Part shown: one piece after another, positions 27,741-35,816 of the stretch
How the letters are laid out: every line of letters starts with the position of its first letter
Position numbering within the stretch: the first letter of the stretch is position 1
Source of the DNA: PBB1 sp040400875
Lineage (GTDB): Bacteria > Pseudomonadota > Gammaproteobacteria > Burkholderiales > Burkholderiaceae_C
NCBI GenBank assembly: GCA_040400875.1
Contig: JBBAPK010000004.1
Coordinates: 1 to 64,000, forward strand
Length of the DNA: 64,000 bases
Reading direction: 5' to 3'
The notes under the pieces: generated by a model
Database searches by the model: none
What the model was told of the DNA's origin: nothing
Seen by the model: the letters and a program-made list of their open reading frames with translations, nothing else
Translations under genes and position numbers: made by a program

Positions 27741-28925
27741 CTAAATTTTAGCCGCTCCGGCAAGGCGTTTGGCGTGCGCGAAGGCCAGCAATTGCGTCAC
27801 GAGGTCAGCTTGCATGAAAAGCGCGTCTCGCCAAGCCTCACAACGCTCGCGCCAGCGCGACATCGATTCGTCGCCATTCAACACCGACCAGGCCTCGGTC
27901 GATGGCGAGTCGCGGCTTGCCGAACCTTGGTTCCAGCAGGCCCAGACCCGGCGCACCGCATCGGCTGTCGATGAGGACCGATCGGGAAATGCCCGCGACA
28001 GGAATGCATCCAGCTTGATGAAATGGGCTGCATCGTCTTGCGGATAAATCTGCCAGATGAAGGGTGCTCCGGCCCAGAGGGCGCGCACCAGCGAATCTTC
28101 GCCGCGCACGAAGTTCACATCGCATGACCACAGCAACTCGTCATAGCCCCGCTGGCTGAGCCAGGGCAGGGGATGGACGCGCAGCAGGTCCCAGCAGTGC
28201 GCGCTGGGCGCGGCTTCGGCCATCACGCGCTCGACCTGCTCGGTGGCGTGGCCGGGTGTGGTCAGCAGCAGCGTGGGCTGCTGCCCCAGCGATTTCATCA
28301 ACGCAGGCAACTCGGGGTTGTCATAGCAAAACAGGCTGACCAGCCGTTCGCCGGGCCGCGGCGTGATCGCCTGCTCGGCCAGCCACAGGTCTCGGCGAAA
28401 GTTGTTACGGCGCTCAACCAGATCAAGTTCGCGCAGCAGGCCGCCGGTGCCTGCGGTGAAGCCGGGATAAAAGAAATGCGCCGTCAAGCCACGGCCCGCA
28501 CCACTGCATTGCAGTGACGGCAGCTGGTGGTTGCGCTCAACATAGGCCTCGGCACTCAGGTATTCCAGGTTGATCCACAGCGGCGCCAGGTCGATTGGTT
28601 GAAGGCTTGCCATCCACCTCAGGCAAGCATTGGGCAGTGCGCATCCAAAGGCTTCGATCACCACGTCGGACGGTGCACGTTGCGCGATGCGCATCTCGTC
28701 ATCGCCTGCGGGCCAGGGATGAACCGTCACGCCCGCGCAACCCTCGGGTGCCATCCAGGCCAACGCGCTCGCGTCGTCAATCCACAAGCGCACCTCGATG
28801 CCTCGGGATGCCAGATCGGCCGCCAGCCGCCAGCACACGCCAGCATCGCCATGGTTGTCGACCACACGGCAAAAGACATCCCAAATGACGGGTTGGCTTC
28901 TTCGCGCGATCGGATCGGTGGGCAT
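27741..28925 (-). CDS. earP: EF-P arginine rhamnosyltransferase EarP
   Basis: GT-B inverting glycosyltransferase (formerly DUF2331) that transfers rhamnose from dTDP-rhamnose to Arg32 of EF-P, 394 aa. The N-terminal WDVFCRVVDNHGDAGVCWRL carries the conserved aspartates, including the proposed catalytic base. The C-terminal nucleotide-sugar site region DVNFVRGEDSLVRALWAGAP and WQIYPQDDAAHFIKLDAFL is intact. The ATG at 28925 fits the family; the track-length extension to 28982 would overlap uvrC. It sits 87 bases before efp, so enzyme and substrate are co-encoded. Confidence 0.96.
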   Translation of the reverse strand: MPTDPIARRSQPVIWDVFCRVVDNHGDAGVCWRLAADLASRGIEVRLWIDDASALAWMAPEGCAGVTVHPWPAGDDEMRIAQRAPSDVVIEAFGCALPNACLRWMASLQPIDLAPLWINLEYLSAEAYVERNHQLPSLQCSGAGRGLTAHFFYPGFTAGTGGLLRELDLVERRNNFRRDLWLAEQAITPRPGERLVSLFCYDNPELPALMKSLGQQPTLLLTTPGHATEQVERVMAEAAPSAHCWDLLRVHPLPWLSQRGYDELLWSCDVNFVRGEDSLVRALWAGAPFIWQIYPQDDAAHFIKLDAFLSRAFPDRSSSTADAVRRVWACWNQGSASRDSPSTEAWSVLNGDESMSRWRERCEAWRDALFMQADLVTQLLAFAHAKRLAGAAKI

Positions 28926-28959
28926 GAAAGGATTATCCGAATCGGCACAATCGTCTCCG

Positions 28960-31047
28960 ATGCCTGATTCGCCCGAAGCCACACCACCGTCGACAGCCAG
29001 CTCCGCCAGCGCAGCGGTCTCGCCAGACGCTGGCGCGCTTCGCGAGCAGTTGCTGGCCGATGTGGCTGCGCTGCCCGCCCTGCCCGGGGTGTACCGCTAC
29101 TTCGACGCCAACGACGGTGTGCTTTATGTGGGCAAGGCGCGCGATCTGAAAAAGCGCGTGTCCAGTTATTTCCAGAAGCAGCACGGCGGCACGCGCATCG
29201 GCCACATGATCACGAAGATCGTGCGCATGGAGACCACGGTGGTGCGCTCCGAGGCCGAGGCGCTGCTGCTCGAGAACAACCTGATCAAGGCGCTGAACCC
29301 GCGCTACAACATCCTCTTTCGCGACGACAAAAGCTACCCGTATCTCAAGATCACCGGCACCTCAAGTTCATCCGGCAAGGCTTCATCACTCGCGGGGCAG
29401 TACCCCCGGATGGCCTACTACCGTGGCCCGATCGACAAGCGCCACCGCTACTTCGGCCCCTATCCCAGCGCCTGGGCGGTGAAGGAGTCGATCCAGCTGC
29501 TGCAAAAGGTGTTTCGCCTGCGCACCTGCGAAGACAGTGTGTTCAGCAACCGCAGCCGGCCGTGTCTGCTGCACCAGATCAAGCGCTGCTCGGCGCCCTG
29601 CGTGCAGTTGATCTCGCCGCAGGACTATGCGATCGACGTGCAGCATGCCGAACGCTTCCTGCGCGGTGAGCAGCAGCAGGTGATGGACACGATGCAAGCG
29701 CAGATGATGGCCCTGGCCGAGCAGCTCAAGTTCGAACAGGCCGCCGAGATCCGCAACCAGCTGAGCGCGCTGTCCAGGGTGCTGCACCAGCAGTCGGTCG
29801 AGGACAACAGCGGCGTCAGCACCAAAGACGTCGATGTGCTCGCGGTGAAGGTGCAAGGCGGGCGTGCCTGCGTCAATCTCGCCATGGTGCGAGGCGGCAG
29901 GCACCTGGGAGACCGACCCTACTTTCCGGTTCATGTCGAGGACGCCACGTCGCTGGCCGCAGGCGCTGCTGCCGATGAGCCATCCAGCGCAGCAGCCGGA
30001 CTGGCGCCCGAGACCCTGGTGCTTGAGGCCTTCATGGCCCAGCACTACCTAGAAGGGGCCATGCCGCCGCTGCTGCTGGTCAGCCACGCGGTCGACAAGT
30101 CGCTCATCGAAGCGCTGGCCGCACACAGCGGTGTGAAGGTCAGCGTGCAGCACCAGCCCCGTGACGCACGACGCGCGTGGCTCGACATGTGCATCAAGGG
30201 TGCTGAACTGAGACTGGCCCAGTTGCTCGCCGAAGAAGGTTCGCAACAGGCCCGAACCCGCGCGCTCATTGATGCGCTGGGTCTGGAAGTTGATCAGCTG
30301 GATGTGTTTCGAATCGAATGCTTTGACGTCAGCCACACGGCGGGCGAAGCGACACAGGCCTCATGCGTGGTGTTCGAGAACCATAAGATGCAAAGCGCCC
30401 AGTACCGCCGCTACAACATCGATGGCATCACCCCAGGCGACGACTATGCGGCGATGAAGCAGGTGCTGATGCGCCGCTACGGCAAAGTCGCCGCGCAGTG
30501 GGCGAAGTGGGCTGAAGTTGGGGATTCGGTGGCCGATCGCGACGCTGATGACTCTGTGCCCACGTTTGAAGACGAGCCCTCAACCAAACGCGGGCTGCGA
30601 CCGCCCGACCTGGTGCTGGTCGACGGTGGGCGGGGACAGGTCAGTATGGCGCGCGAGGTCTTCGAGGAATTGGGCATCGATCTCGGTCTGATCGCGGGCG
30701 TCGAAAAAGGCGAGGGCCGCAAGGTCGGGCTGGAGGAGCTGGTGTTTGCCGACGGACGCGCCAAGGTCAGTCTGGGTCACGACTCTGCCGCGCTGATGCT
30801 GATTGCGCAGATACGCGACGAGGCCCATCGCTTTGCCATCACCGGTATGCGCGCCCGGCGCGCGAGCGTTCGCACGGGCGGCAGCCAGCTCGAAGACATT
30901 CCCGGTGTCGGCCCCAAAAAACGCGCCAAGCTGCTGCAGCGTTTCGGGGGCGTTCGTGGTGTGGCCAGTGCCAGCGTGGACGACTTGCTCAAGGTCGACG
31001 GCATATCCAGGGACCTGGCCGAAGCGATCTACCGAAGCCTGCGCTGA
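28960..31047 (+). CDS. uvrC: UvrABC excinuclease subunit C
   Basis: Dual-incision nuclease of nucleotide excision repair, 695 aa. The GIY-YIG domain covers about residues 40-120 (GVYRYFDANDGVLYVGKARD). The UvrB-interacting UVR motif is around AEQLKFEQAAEIRNQL. The RNase H-like endonuclease domain contains IECFDVSHTAGE and DLVLVDGGRGQ. Tandem helix-hairpin-helix motifs close the protein (IPGVGPKKRAKLLQRFGG). The ATG at 28960 starts 34 bases from the divergent earP start, so a Ser/Ala-rich N-terminal extension of about 30 residues precedes the GIY-YIG fold. Confidence 0.96.
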   Translation: MPDSPEATPPSTASSASAAVSPDAGALREQLLADVAALPALPGVYRYFDANDGVLYVGKARDLKKRVSSYFQKQHGGTRIGHMITKIVRMETTVVRSEAEALLLENNLIKALNPRYNILFRDDKSYPYLKITGTSSSSGKASSLAGQYPRMAYYRGPIDKRHRYFGPYPSAWAVKESIQLLQKVFRLRTCEDSVFSNRSRPCLLHQIKRCSAPCVQLISPQDYAIDVQHAERFLRGEQQQVMDTMQAQMMALAEQLKFEQAAEIRNQLSALSRVLHQQSVEDNSGVSTKDVDVLAVKVQGGRACVNLAMVRGGRHLGDRPYFPVHVEDATSLAAGAAADEPSSAAAGLAPETLVLEAFMAQHYLEGAMPPLLLVSHAVDKSLIEALAAHSGVKVSVQHQPRDARRAWLDMCIKGAELRLAQLLAEEGSQQARTRALIDALGLEVDQLDVFRIECFDVSHTAGEATQASCVVFENHKMQSAQYRRYNIDGITPGDDYAAMKQVLMRRYGKVAAQWAKWAEVGDSVADRDADDSVPTFEDEPSTKRGLRPPDLVLVDGGRGQVSMAREVFEELGIDLGLIAGVEKGEGRKVGLEELVFADGRAKVSLGHDSAALMLIAQIRDEAHRFAITGMRARRASVRTGGSQLEDIPGVGPKKRAKLLQRFGGVRGVASASVDDLLKVDGISRDLAEAIYRSLR

Positions 31048-31089
31048 ACGCCTGCAGTCGTGTCATTGCAGCAAGTCACAATTCGCCGC

Positions 31090-31656
31090 ATGTTTTTCAA
31101 TTTGCCCACTCTGCTCACTTGGGCACGCATCGTTTCCATACCTCTGGTCGTGGGTGTTTTTTACCTGGACTTGCAGGATCAGACCCGCAATCTCATCGCC
31201 ACCGTGCTGTTCATCGTGGTGGCGCTCACCGATTGGGCTGACGGCTATCTGGCGCGCAAGCTCAACATGACGTCGGCATTCGGCGCCTTTCTCGATCCGG
31301 TCGCCGACAAGTTTCTGGTGTGTGCAGCGCTGCTGATCCTGGTGCACCTGAACCGGCTGCACGCACTGGTGGCGCTGGTCATCATCGGACGCGAGATCGC
31401 GATTTCGGCGTTGCGCGAATGGATGGCGCAAATCGGCGCCTCGCGCAGCGTGGCGGTGCACATGCTGGGCAAGGTCAAGACCGCGGTGCAGATGATCGCC
31501 ATACCTTTCTTGCTGTATCACGGCGCGTTGTTCGGCGTGATCGACACCCAGTTGTGGGGCACGGTACTGATCTACGCGTCGGCGGTGCTGACGGTGTGGT
31601 CGATGGTTTACTACCTTCAAAAAGCCCTGCCCGAAATTCGCGCGAAGGGACGATGA
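31090..31656 (+). CDS. pgsA: CDP-diacylglycerol-glycerol-3-phosphate 3-phosphatidyltransferase
   Basis: Inner-membrane enzyme forming phosphatidylglycerol phosphate, the committed step to phosphatidylglycerol and cardiolipin, 188 aa. The CDP-alcohol phosphotransferase motif is complete (DWADGYLARKLN ... GAFLDPVADK, that is D-x2-D-G-x2-A-R-x8-G-x3-D-x3-D). Four to five hydrophobic helices are visible. I prefer the ATG at 31090 (MFFNLPTLLTWARI), the usual family start, over a GTG at 31060. It follows uvrC by 42 bases. Confidence 0.95.
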   Translation: MFFNLPTLLTWARIVSIPLVVGVFYLDLQDQTRNLIATVLFIVVALTDWADGYLARKLNMTSAFGAFLDPVADKFLVCAALLILVHLNRLHALVALVIIGREIAISALREWMAQIGASRSVAVHMLGKVKTAVQMIAIPFLLYHGALFGVIDTQLWGTVLIYASAVLTVWSMVYYLQKALPEIRAKGR

Positions 31657-31718
31657 GGCAACCCCAAGGGCGCCACCACAGCGCACTGCGGATGCATCGA
31701 TAGAATTAAGAGGCTTGC

Positions 31719-31747
31719 TTGACATCCCGCTGCCCCGCGGCTGTAAT
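31719..31747 (+). promoter_or_regulatory. Sigma-70-type promoter for the HU gene
   Basis: A perfect -35 hexamer TTGACA at 31719-31724 is followed by 17 bases and a -10 hexamer TGTAAT at 31742-31747. This predicts a start near 31754 and a 5' leader of about 78 bases before the HU start codon. It is the best-matching promoter seen in the window and fits a highly expressed nucleoid protein. Confidence 0.7.
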
Positions 31748-31831
31748 TCTTGGTGGCCCGGATCTGGCGACACTCGCAATCGCGGTCTGCGAACACACCG
31801 CACATCCCAAAAAATATTCGAGGGGAAGTCA

Positions 31832-32104
31832 TTGAACAAGTCAGAACTGATCGAGCACATCGCCACGCAGGCCGACATCTCGAAAGCGGCCTCGGGCCGA
31901 GCACTCGAGGCTTTTATCGGCGCCGTTAAGACCACGCTGAAGAAGGGCAACAGCGTGACCCTGATCGGCTTTGGCACCTTCGATGTCACCAAGCGCGCAA
32001 AGCGCAGCGGTCGCAACCCGCGCACCGGCGAAGCCATCACGATCAAGGCGGCCAAGATTCCAAAATTCCGCGCCGGCAAGGCTTTGAAAGACGCGGTCAA
32101 GTGA
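31832..32104 (+). CDS. hupB: DNA-binding protein HU
   Basis: Histone-like dimeric nucleoid protein, 90 aa, the normal length. The DNA-binding arm signature is intact (GFGTFDVTKRAKRSGRNPRTG), and the N-terminus NKSELIEHIA is typical. There is no ATG at this position: translation appears to start at the TTG at 31832, with an AGGGGAAG Shine-Dalgarno at 31821-31828. A strong promoter lies about 85 bases upstream. tRNA-Val follows 11 bases after the stop. Confidence 0.95.
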   Translation: MNKSELIEHIATQADISKAASGRALEAFIGAVKTTLKKGNSVTLIGFGTFDVTKRAKRSGRNPRTGEAITIKAAKIPKFRAGKALKDAVK

Positions 32105-32115
32105 TTCGGGACTGT

Positions 32116-32191
32116 GGGTGCTTAGCTCAGTTGGTAGAGCGGCGCCCTTACAAGGCGTAGGTCGGGGGTTCGAGCCCCTCAGCACCCACCA
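32116..32191 (+). tRNA. tRNA-Val (anticodon TAC)
   Basis: A 76-base cloverleaf with encoded CCA. Acceptor stem GGGTGCT (32116-32122) pairs with AGCACCC (32181-32187), followed by A and CCA. The D-arm TAGCTCAGTTGGTAGAGC, the anticodon loop around CTTACAA with anticodon TAC, and the T-arm GGGGGTTCGAGCCCC are all present. It lies 11 bases after the HU gene and may share its transcript. Confidence 0.97.
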
Positions 32192-32215
32192 CAGAACAAC
32201 AAAAAAAGGGCATCA

Positions 32216-32608
32216 ATGAAACGCAAGGGCGTCAACGGCTTGGCCGAAGTGTTTACCCGTGAGACCAACGAGCCTGGAGTGGTGGCACTCGAACTGGTTG
32301 ACGGCCAAGGGCGCTCGTTTGCAGCGGCCATCGATGTCAACGGTATTGCCGCATTGATGAACCGCTTGTTGGGTCTGGCTGCTGAACCTGTGTTCGCCAC
32401 GTCGTCCCGGATGGGTGCGGAAAAGCCCGCTCAGTGTCAGGCCGATGTGAGCAGCATTGAAATGCGCGCGGGTCGATCCGATGCTGAAGTGGTAGCCAAT
32501 TTGACCATTGGCGGTCTGCAACTGGCCGTGTTTCTGCCTCGCGAAGAACTCATGAAAGCCGTGGCCGGTCTTGCGCCGACGGCGCAGGAACAAGGCCCCG
32601 GCGCCTGA
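32216..32608 (+). CDS. Hypothetical protein (130 aa)
   Basis: I do not recognise this family. The 130 aa product begins with a basic stretch (MKRKGVNGLAEVF) followed by alternating strand-like segments (PGVVALELVDGQGRSFAAAID) and an amphipathic helix (NGIAALMNRLLGL). A second strand region (AEVVANLTIGGLQLAVFLP) leads into a short helix and a Gln/Pro-rich tail. There is no signal peptide or membrane segment. An A-rich leader with AAGGG precedes the ATG. A hairpin terminator follows about 70 bases downstream. Composition and codon use look like a real gene; the context between tRNA-Val and ppiD gives no clue to function. Confidence 0.6.
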   Translation: MKRKGVNGLAEVFTRETNEPGVVALELVDGQGRSFAAAIDVNGIAALMNRLLGLAAEPVFATSSRMGAEKPAQCQADVSSIEMRAGRSDAEVVANLTIGGLQLAVFLPREELMKAVAGLAPTAQEQGPGA

Positions 32609-32678
32609 GTCGACCGGCTCACGCGTGACACGGTGGGTGTCATCTTCGCGCAGATAAACTTTGCGGCATGGATCCAGC

Positions 32679-32706
32679 AGGGGCGAACCAAGGTTCGCCC
32701 CTTTCA
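32679..32706 (+). terminator. Probable terminator after the hypothetical gene
   Basis: Inverted repeat AGGGGCGAACC (32679-32689) and GGTTCGCCCCT (32692-32702) with a tiny loop, followed by a short T-rich run (TTTCACATT). The stem is long and GC-rich; the weak T-run lowers confidence. Confidence 0.6.
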
Positions 32707-32781
32707 CATTCCGCGTGCCACTCACCCTGTGCGCGGGTTCACCCTTGATCTGAACCCGCCTCATTCCACCCGAGATTGACG

Positions 32782-34710
32782 ATGTTTAACTTTGTCCGCA
32801 ACCACATGCGCAAGCTGCAGTTCATTTTGCTGCTGCTGATCCTGCCTTCGCTGGGGCTCGTTGGTTTGGAAAGTTACACGGGATTTTCTGAAAATGCCGG
32901 TTCGGCGCCAGCCAAGGTTGATGGCCAGGCGATCACCCAGGCCGAGTGGGACTCCGCGCATCGCGATCAGGTCGAGCAGATGCGCCGCAGGATGCCCAAC
33001 GTGGACTCCAGACTGCTCGACAGTCCAGAGTTGAAAAAGGACTCGCTCGAAAACCTCGTCCAAAGGCGAGTGCTGATGGCCGCGGCCAACCAGCTTCATC
33101 TGTCCATCACGGATGATCGTCTGCAGCGTTTGTTCGCCACGTCCGAGCAGTTCGCACCGATCCGCAATCCGGATGGCAGCGTGAACAAGGAACTGCTGGC
33201 CGCTCAGGGCATGTCCAGCGAGATGTTCGCTGCGCGTTTGCGGCAGGATCTGTCAGTGCAGCAGGTGGCGCAGGGTTTGTCGAGCACGGTCTTCGCCTCG
33301 AGGTCAGCGGCTGACCATGCGGTAGACACCTTCTTTCAGCAAAGGCAAGTGCGCGTGCAGCGCTTCGATGCGTCTGCTTATGCGTCCAAGGTGAACCCCA
33401 CAGACGCCGACATCGAGCAGTACTACAAGGACCCGGCCCACACATCGCAGTTTCAGGCGCCTGAGCAAGCGAGCATTGAATACGTGGTGCTCGATGTGGA
33501 TGCCATCAAGAAGGGCCTAGCGGTCAACGAAGAGGACCTGCGCCGTTATTACGAAGAAAACGCATCGCGCTTTGGCACACCCGAAGAACGTCGCGCTAGC
33601 CACATCCTGATCGCGGCCGACAAGTCACTGCCCGCTGATGAACGCGCCAAGGCGCGAGCCAAGGCCGAGGAAATCAGCGCCGCGTTGGCCAAGAACCCGG
33701 CTCAGTTTGCCGAGCTTGCCCAAAAGAATTCGCAAGATCCCGGCTCGGCCGCCAAGGGCGGCGACCTCGATTTCTTCGCGCCCGGTGCCATGGTCAAGCC
33801 TTTCGAGGATGCGGCCTATTCCCTCAAGGTGGGCCAGACCAGCGCGGTGGTTGAAACCGATTTCGGTTTTCACATCATTCGGCTCACCGATATCCGTGGT
33901 GGCGACAAGCGCAGTTTTGAATCGGCACGGCCTGAAATCGAGGCCGAGGTTCGCAAGCAATTGGCGCAGGAGAAGTTTGCCGAAGCCGCTGAAGACTTCA
34001 CCAACATGGTCTACGAGCAGTCCGACAGCCTCAATCCCGTCATTGAAAAGTACAAGCTTGAGCTCAAGACGGCTCAGGGTGTCACCCGCAAGCCTGCCGC
34101 CAGCGCCAAAGGTGTGATCGCATCAGCCAAGTTTCTGGACGCAATTTTTTCCAGCGACGCCTTGACCAGCAAGCGCAACACGCCGGCGGTTGAAGTGGCG
34201 GCCAGGCAATTGGTCTCCGGTCGAGTGCTCAATCACCAGGCCGCCCACGCGCTGTCGCTGGACGAAGTCAAGGACAAGGTTCGGCTGCTGGTGTCGCAGT
34301 CTCAGGCAGCAGCACTGGCGCGCAAGGCGGGTGAGCAGCGTTTGGCTGAACTCAAGCAGGCTCCGCAGACCGACATGCGAATCGAGCCGCAGATGGTCTC
34401 GCGTTTGCAGACCGGTCAATTGGGCGAGCCACTGATCACTGCCATCTTGAGCGCTGACATGAAGTCTGCGCCAGGCTTTGTCGGCGTTGACCTCGCAGCG
34501 CAGGGCTATGTCGTTGCGCGAATCGACAAGGTGATCGGTCGTGACCCGGCGGCGGCTGACACATCCCGCGCGATCAGCCAGTACGCCGAGGCCTGGGGAG
34601 CCGCCGAGTCGCAGGCCTACTTCGCCTCTTTGCGCAACCGCTTCAAGGTGCAGATCAACGAAAAAGAAGTCGCCAAGAAGGCGCTCAACGACTCCACCGA
34701 GACGCGTTGA
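32782..34710 (+). CDS. ppiD: SurA/PpiD-type peptidyl-prolyl isomerase, membrane-anchored chaperone
   Basis: Periplasmic folding factor tethered to the inner membrane, 642 aa, typical of PpiD. An N-terminal helix (KLQFILLLLILPSLGLVGL) is the single membrane anchor, preceded by the conserved MFNFVRNHMR. A chaperone-like N domain follows, and one parvulin domain spans roughly residues 270-375 (RRASHILIAAD ... GGDLDFFAPGAMVKPFEDAAY ... TDFGFHIIRL). The rest is helical. The ATG at 32782 fits this anchor; an upstream TTG at 32776 is less likely. tRNA-His follows. Confidence 0.94.
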   Translation: MFNFVRNHMRKLQFILLLLILPSLGLVGLESYTGFSENAGSAPAKVDGQAITQAEWDSAHRDQVEQMRRRMPNVDSRLLDSPELKKDSLENLVQRRVLMAAANQLHLSITDDRLQRLFATSEQFAPIRNPDGSVNKELLAAQGMSSEMFAARLRQDLSVQQVAQGLSSTVFASRSAADHAVDTFFQQRQVRVQRFDASAYASKVNPTDADIEQYYKDPAHTSQFQAPEQASIEYVVLDVDAIKKGLAVNEEDLRRYYEENASRFGTPEERRASHILIAADKSLPADERAKARAKAEEISAALAKNPAQFAELAQKNSQDPGSAAKGGDLDFFAPGAMVKPFEDAAYSLKVGQTSAVVETDFGFHIIRLTDIRGGDKRSFESARPEIEAEVRKQLAQEKFAEAAEDFTNMVYEQSDSLNPVIEKYKLELKTAQGVTRKPAASAKGVIASAKFLDAIFSSDALTSKRNTPAVEVAARQLVSGRVLNHQAAHALSLDEVKDKVRLLVSQSQAAALARKAGEQRLAELKQAPQTDMRIEPQMVSRLQTGQLGEPLITAILSADMKSAPGFVGVDLAAQGYVVARIDKVIGRDPAAADTSRAISQYAEAWGAAESQAYFASLRNRFKVQINEKEVAKKALNDSTETR

Positions 34711-34727
34711 CACAGCACTTCCACCGG

Positions 34728-34755
34728 CCGACAAGCACAGGCTGCAGCCTATAAT
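34728..34755 (+). promoter_or_regulatory. Candidate promoter for tRNA-His
   Basis: A perfect -10 TATAAT at 34750-34755 lies 11 bases before the tRNA, with a weak -35 (CCGACA, 34728-34733) at 16-base spacing. This would start transcription close to the 5' end of tRNA-His. The -35 matches consensus at only four of six positions. Confidence 0.5.
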
Positions 34756-34766
34756 TGCGCCTCTGC

Positions 34767-34843
34767 GGTGGCTGTAGCTCAGTTGGTAGAGTCCAGGATT
34801 GTGATTCCTGTTGTCGTGGGTTCGAGCCCCATCAGCCACCCCA
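34767..34843 (+). tRNA. tRNA-His (anticodon GTG)
   Basis: Cloverleaf with encoded CCA. Acceptor GTGGCTG (34768-34774) pairs with CAGCCAC (34833-34839). The extra G at position -1 (34767) faces C73 (34840), the identity feature of tRNA-His. The anticodon loop TTGTGAT carries GTG, and the T-arm is GTGGGTTCGAGCCCCAT. An integrase remnant begins 25 bases downstream, so its 3' end was probably an attachment site. Confidence 0.97.
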
Positions 34844-34853
34844 TAAATTCTTT

Positions 34854-34889
34854 AACGCCGACAAGCAATTAGCTTAGTCGGCGTTTTTC
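34854..34889 (+). terminator. Terminator of tRNA-His
   Basis: Stem AACGCCGAC (34854-34862) pairs with GTCGGCGTT (34877-34885), with an inner AGC/GCT pairing in the loop, followed by TTTCT. The hairpin overlaps the last codons of the integrase remnant on the opposite strand. Confidence 0.75.
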
Positions 34890-35210
34890 TTGGGGACACT
34901 CCAGGGACAATTCCGGCTTGTCCATGAGCTTGGCCATCTCGATGTCGTCGGCCTGGCCTGGCAGCCATTTCGAGTAAGTGCTAAGAAAAATCTCGACGCT
35001 GTGCCCCAGTTGGGCGGCCGCAAACGCAGGACTCATCCCCGCCATCAGCATCTCGGTGGCGCGCGTGTGGCGGCAGTTGTAGGGCCTGCGGTAGCGCGCA
35101 CCGAGCCGCTTGAGCGTCCGGGTCCAGTGGCTGCGACGAAAGGCCCTCTCGTCTGTCCACGGCGTGCCGTAGCGCGGGTCCAAGAAGAACGGAACTGCCA
35201 CCCGTTCAGG
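34869..35210 (-). pseudogene. Tyrosine recombinase (integrase) C-terminal remnant
   Basis: Only about 110 residues of the catalytic domain remain. The fragment begins at a segment like FLDPRYGTPWTDERAF and keeps YNCRHTRATEML (His/Arg of box II), LGHS, and the STYSKWLPG segment with the presumed nucleophile tyrosine. The frame is closed upstream by a TGA at 35211-35213. The N-terminal core-binding part and the first catalytic arginine are absent, so the protein should be inactive. It sits directly after tRNA-His and is read toward the tRNA, a standard layout for a tRNA-integrated element. The break coincides with the end of the antitoxin gene. Confidence 0.82.
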
Positions 35211-35493
35211 TCACAGGCAGTGGCTCAATGCGTACCACCGCGCGCGCGCCCACGGCCCGGGCGTAGCGTTGAACAGTACGCAGCGACGGCGCGCGGCTAC
35301 CCCCTTCCAGTCGGGCAATCGCGCTCTGTGTCGTGCCCATGAGAGCAGCGACGTCGCTTTGCGTCATTCCGGCTCGGGCGCGCGCGGCAATCAACTCGTG
35401 GGCCATGTCGAATTCAGCCGCCTGATGCTCGTACTCGGCGCGGGTGGCAGGGTCGTCCAGCAGTTCGCGCTTGATGTCTTTGAGGCTTTTCAT
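35206..35493 (-). CDS. higA: XRE-family antitoxin, HigA-like
   Basis: Small DNA-binding protein of 95 aa with a helix-turn-helix at about residues 40-75 (AGMTQSDVAALMGTTQSAIARLE), preceded by an acidic helical N-terminus. It overlaps the toxin gene stop by 4 bases (35490-35493), toxin first, the order of the HigBA class. It is expected to neutralise the toxin and repress the operon. The gene ends at the integrase remnant, overlapping the residual frame by a few bases. Confidence 0.85.
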   Translation of the reverse strand: MKSLKDIKRELLDDPATRAEYEHQAAEFDMAHELIAARARAGMTQSDVAALMGTTQSAIARLEGGSRAPSLRTVQRYARAVGARAVVRIEPLPVT

Positions 35494-35816
35494 GATGCGA
35501 TGTCTTCCAGTCGTTTGCGAGCCGTGGTCAACGCTCTGCGCGGCGTGGCCTGTGTCTTCTTGACGAAGACGTGCAGCACCAGCAGGCGGCGGCCTTGAAT
35601 AGCGGCGTACACGGCGCGTGCAATACCGTCTCGGCCCTGCATGCGCATCTCCCAGAGCTTGTCTTCCAAGGGGCGGATGTGCGGCAGGCCGAGATGCTGC
35701 GGCCCAAAGTCTTCAAGCAACTCGGCGATGTGCAAGAAGCGAGCACGCATGTCTGCCGGGAGTGCTTGCAGTTCGGGCTCTGCCAGCGGGTGTAGGGCGT
35801 CTGTCCAAGTGTTCAA
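35490..35816 (-). CDS. higB: HigB-like toxin (phage-derived Gp49 / RelE superfamily)
   Basis: Predicted ribosome-dependent mRNA interferase of about 108 aa. The recognisable core is LEDFGPQHLGLPHIRPLEDKL followed by LWEMRM, then IARAVYAAIQGRRLLVLHVFVKKTQATPRR, typical of the Gp49-like HigB family. The start is uncertain: the frame opens after a TAG at 35832-35834, and the first usable codon is a TTG at 35816. A TATACT element and an inverted repeat overlap this point. The antitoxin gene follows with a 4-base overlap. Confidence 0.82.
   Translation of the reverse strand: MNTWTDALHPLAEPELQALPADMRARFLHIAELLEDFGPQHLGLPHIRPLEDKLWEMRMQGRDGIARAVYAAIQGRRLLVLHVFVKKTQATPRRALTTARKRLEDIAS

Noticed and set aside
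34707..34712. TTGACA as -35 element for tRNA-His.
   Set aside because: It lies 37 bases from the TATAAT box, far too distant, and overlaps the ppiD stop.
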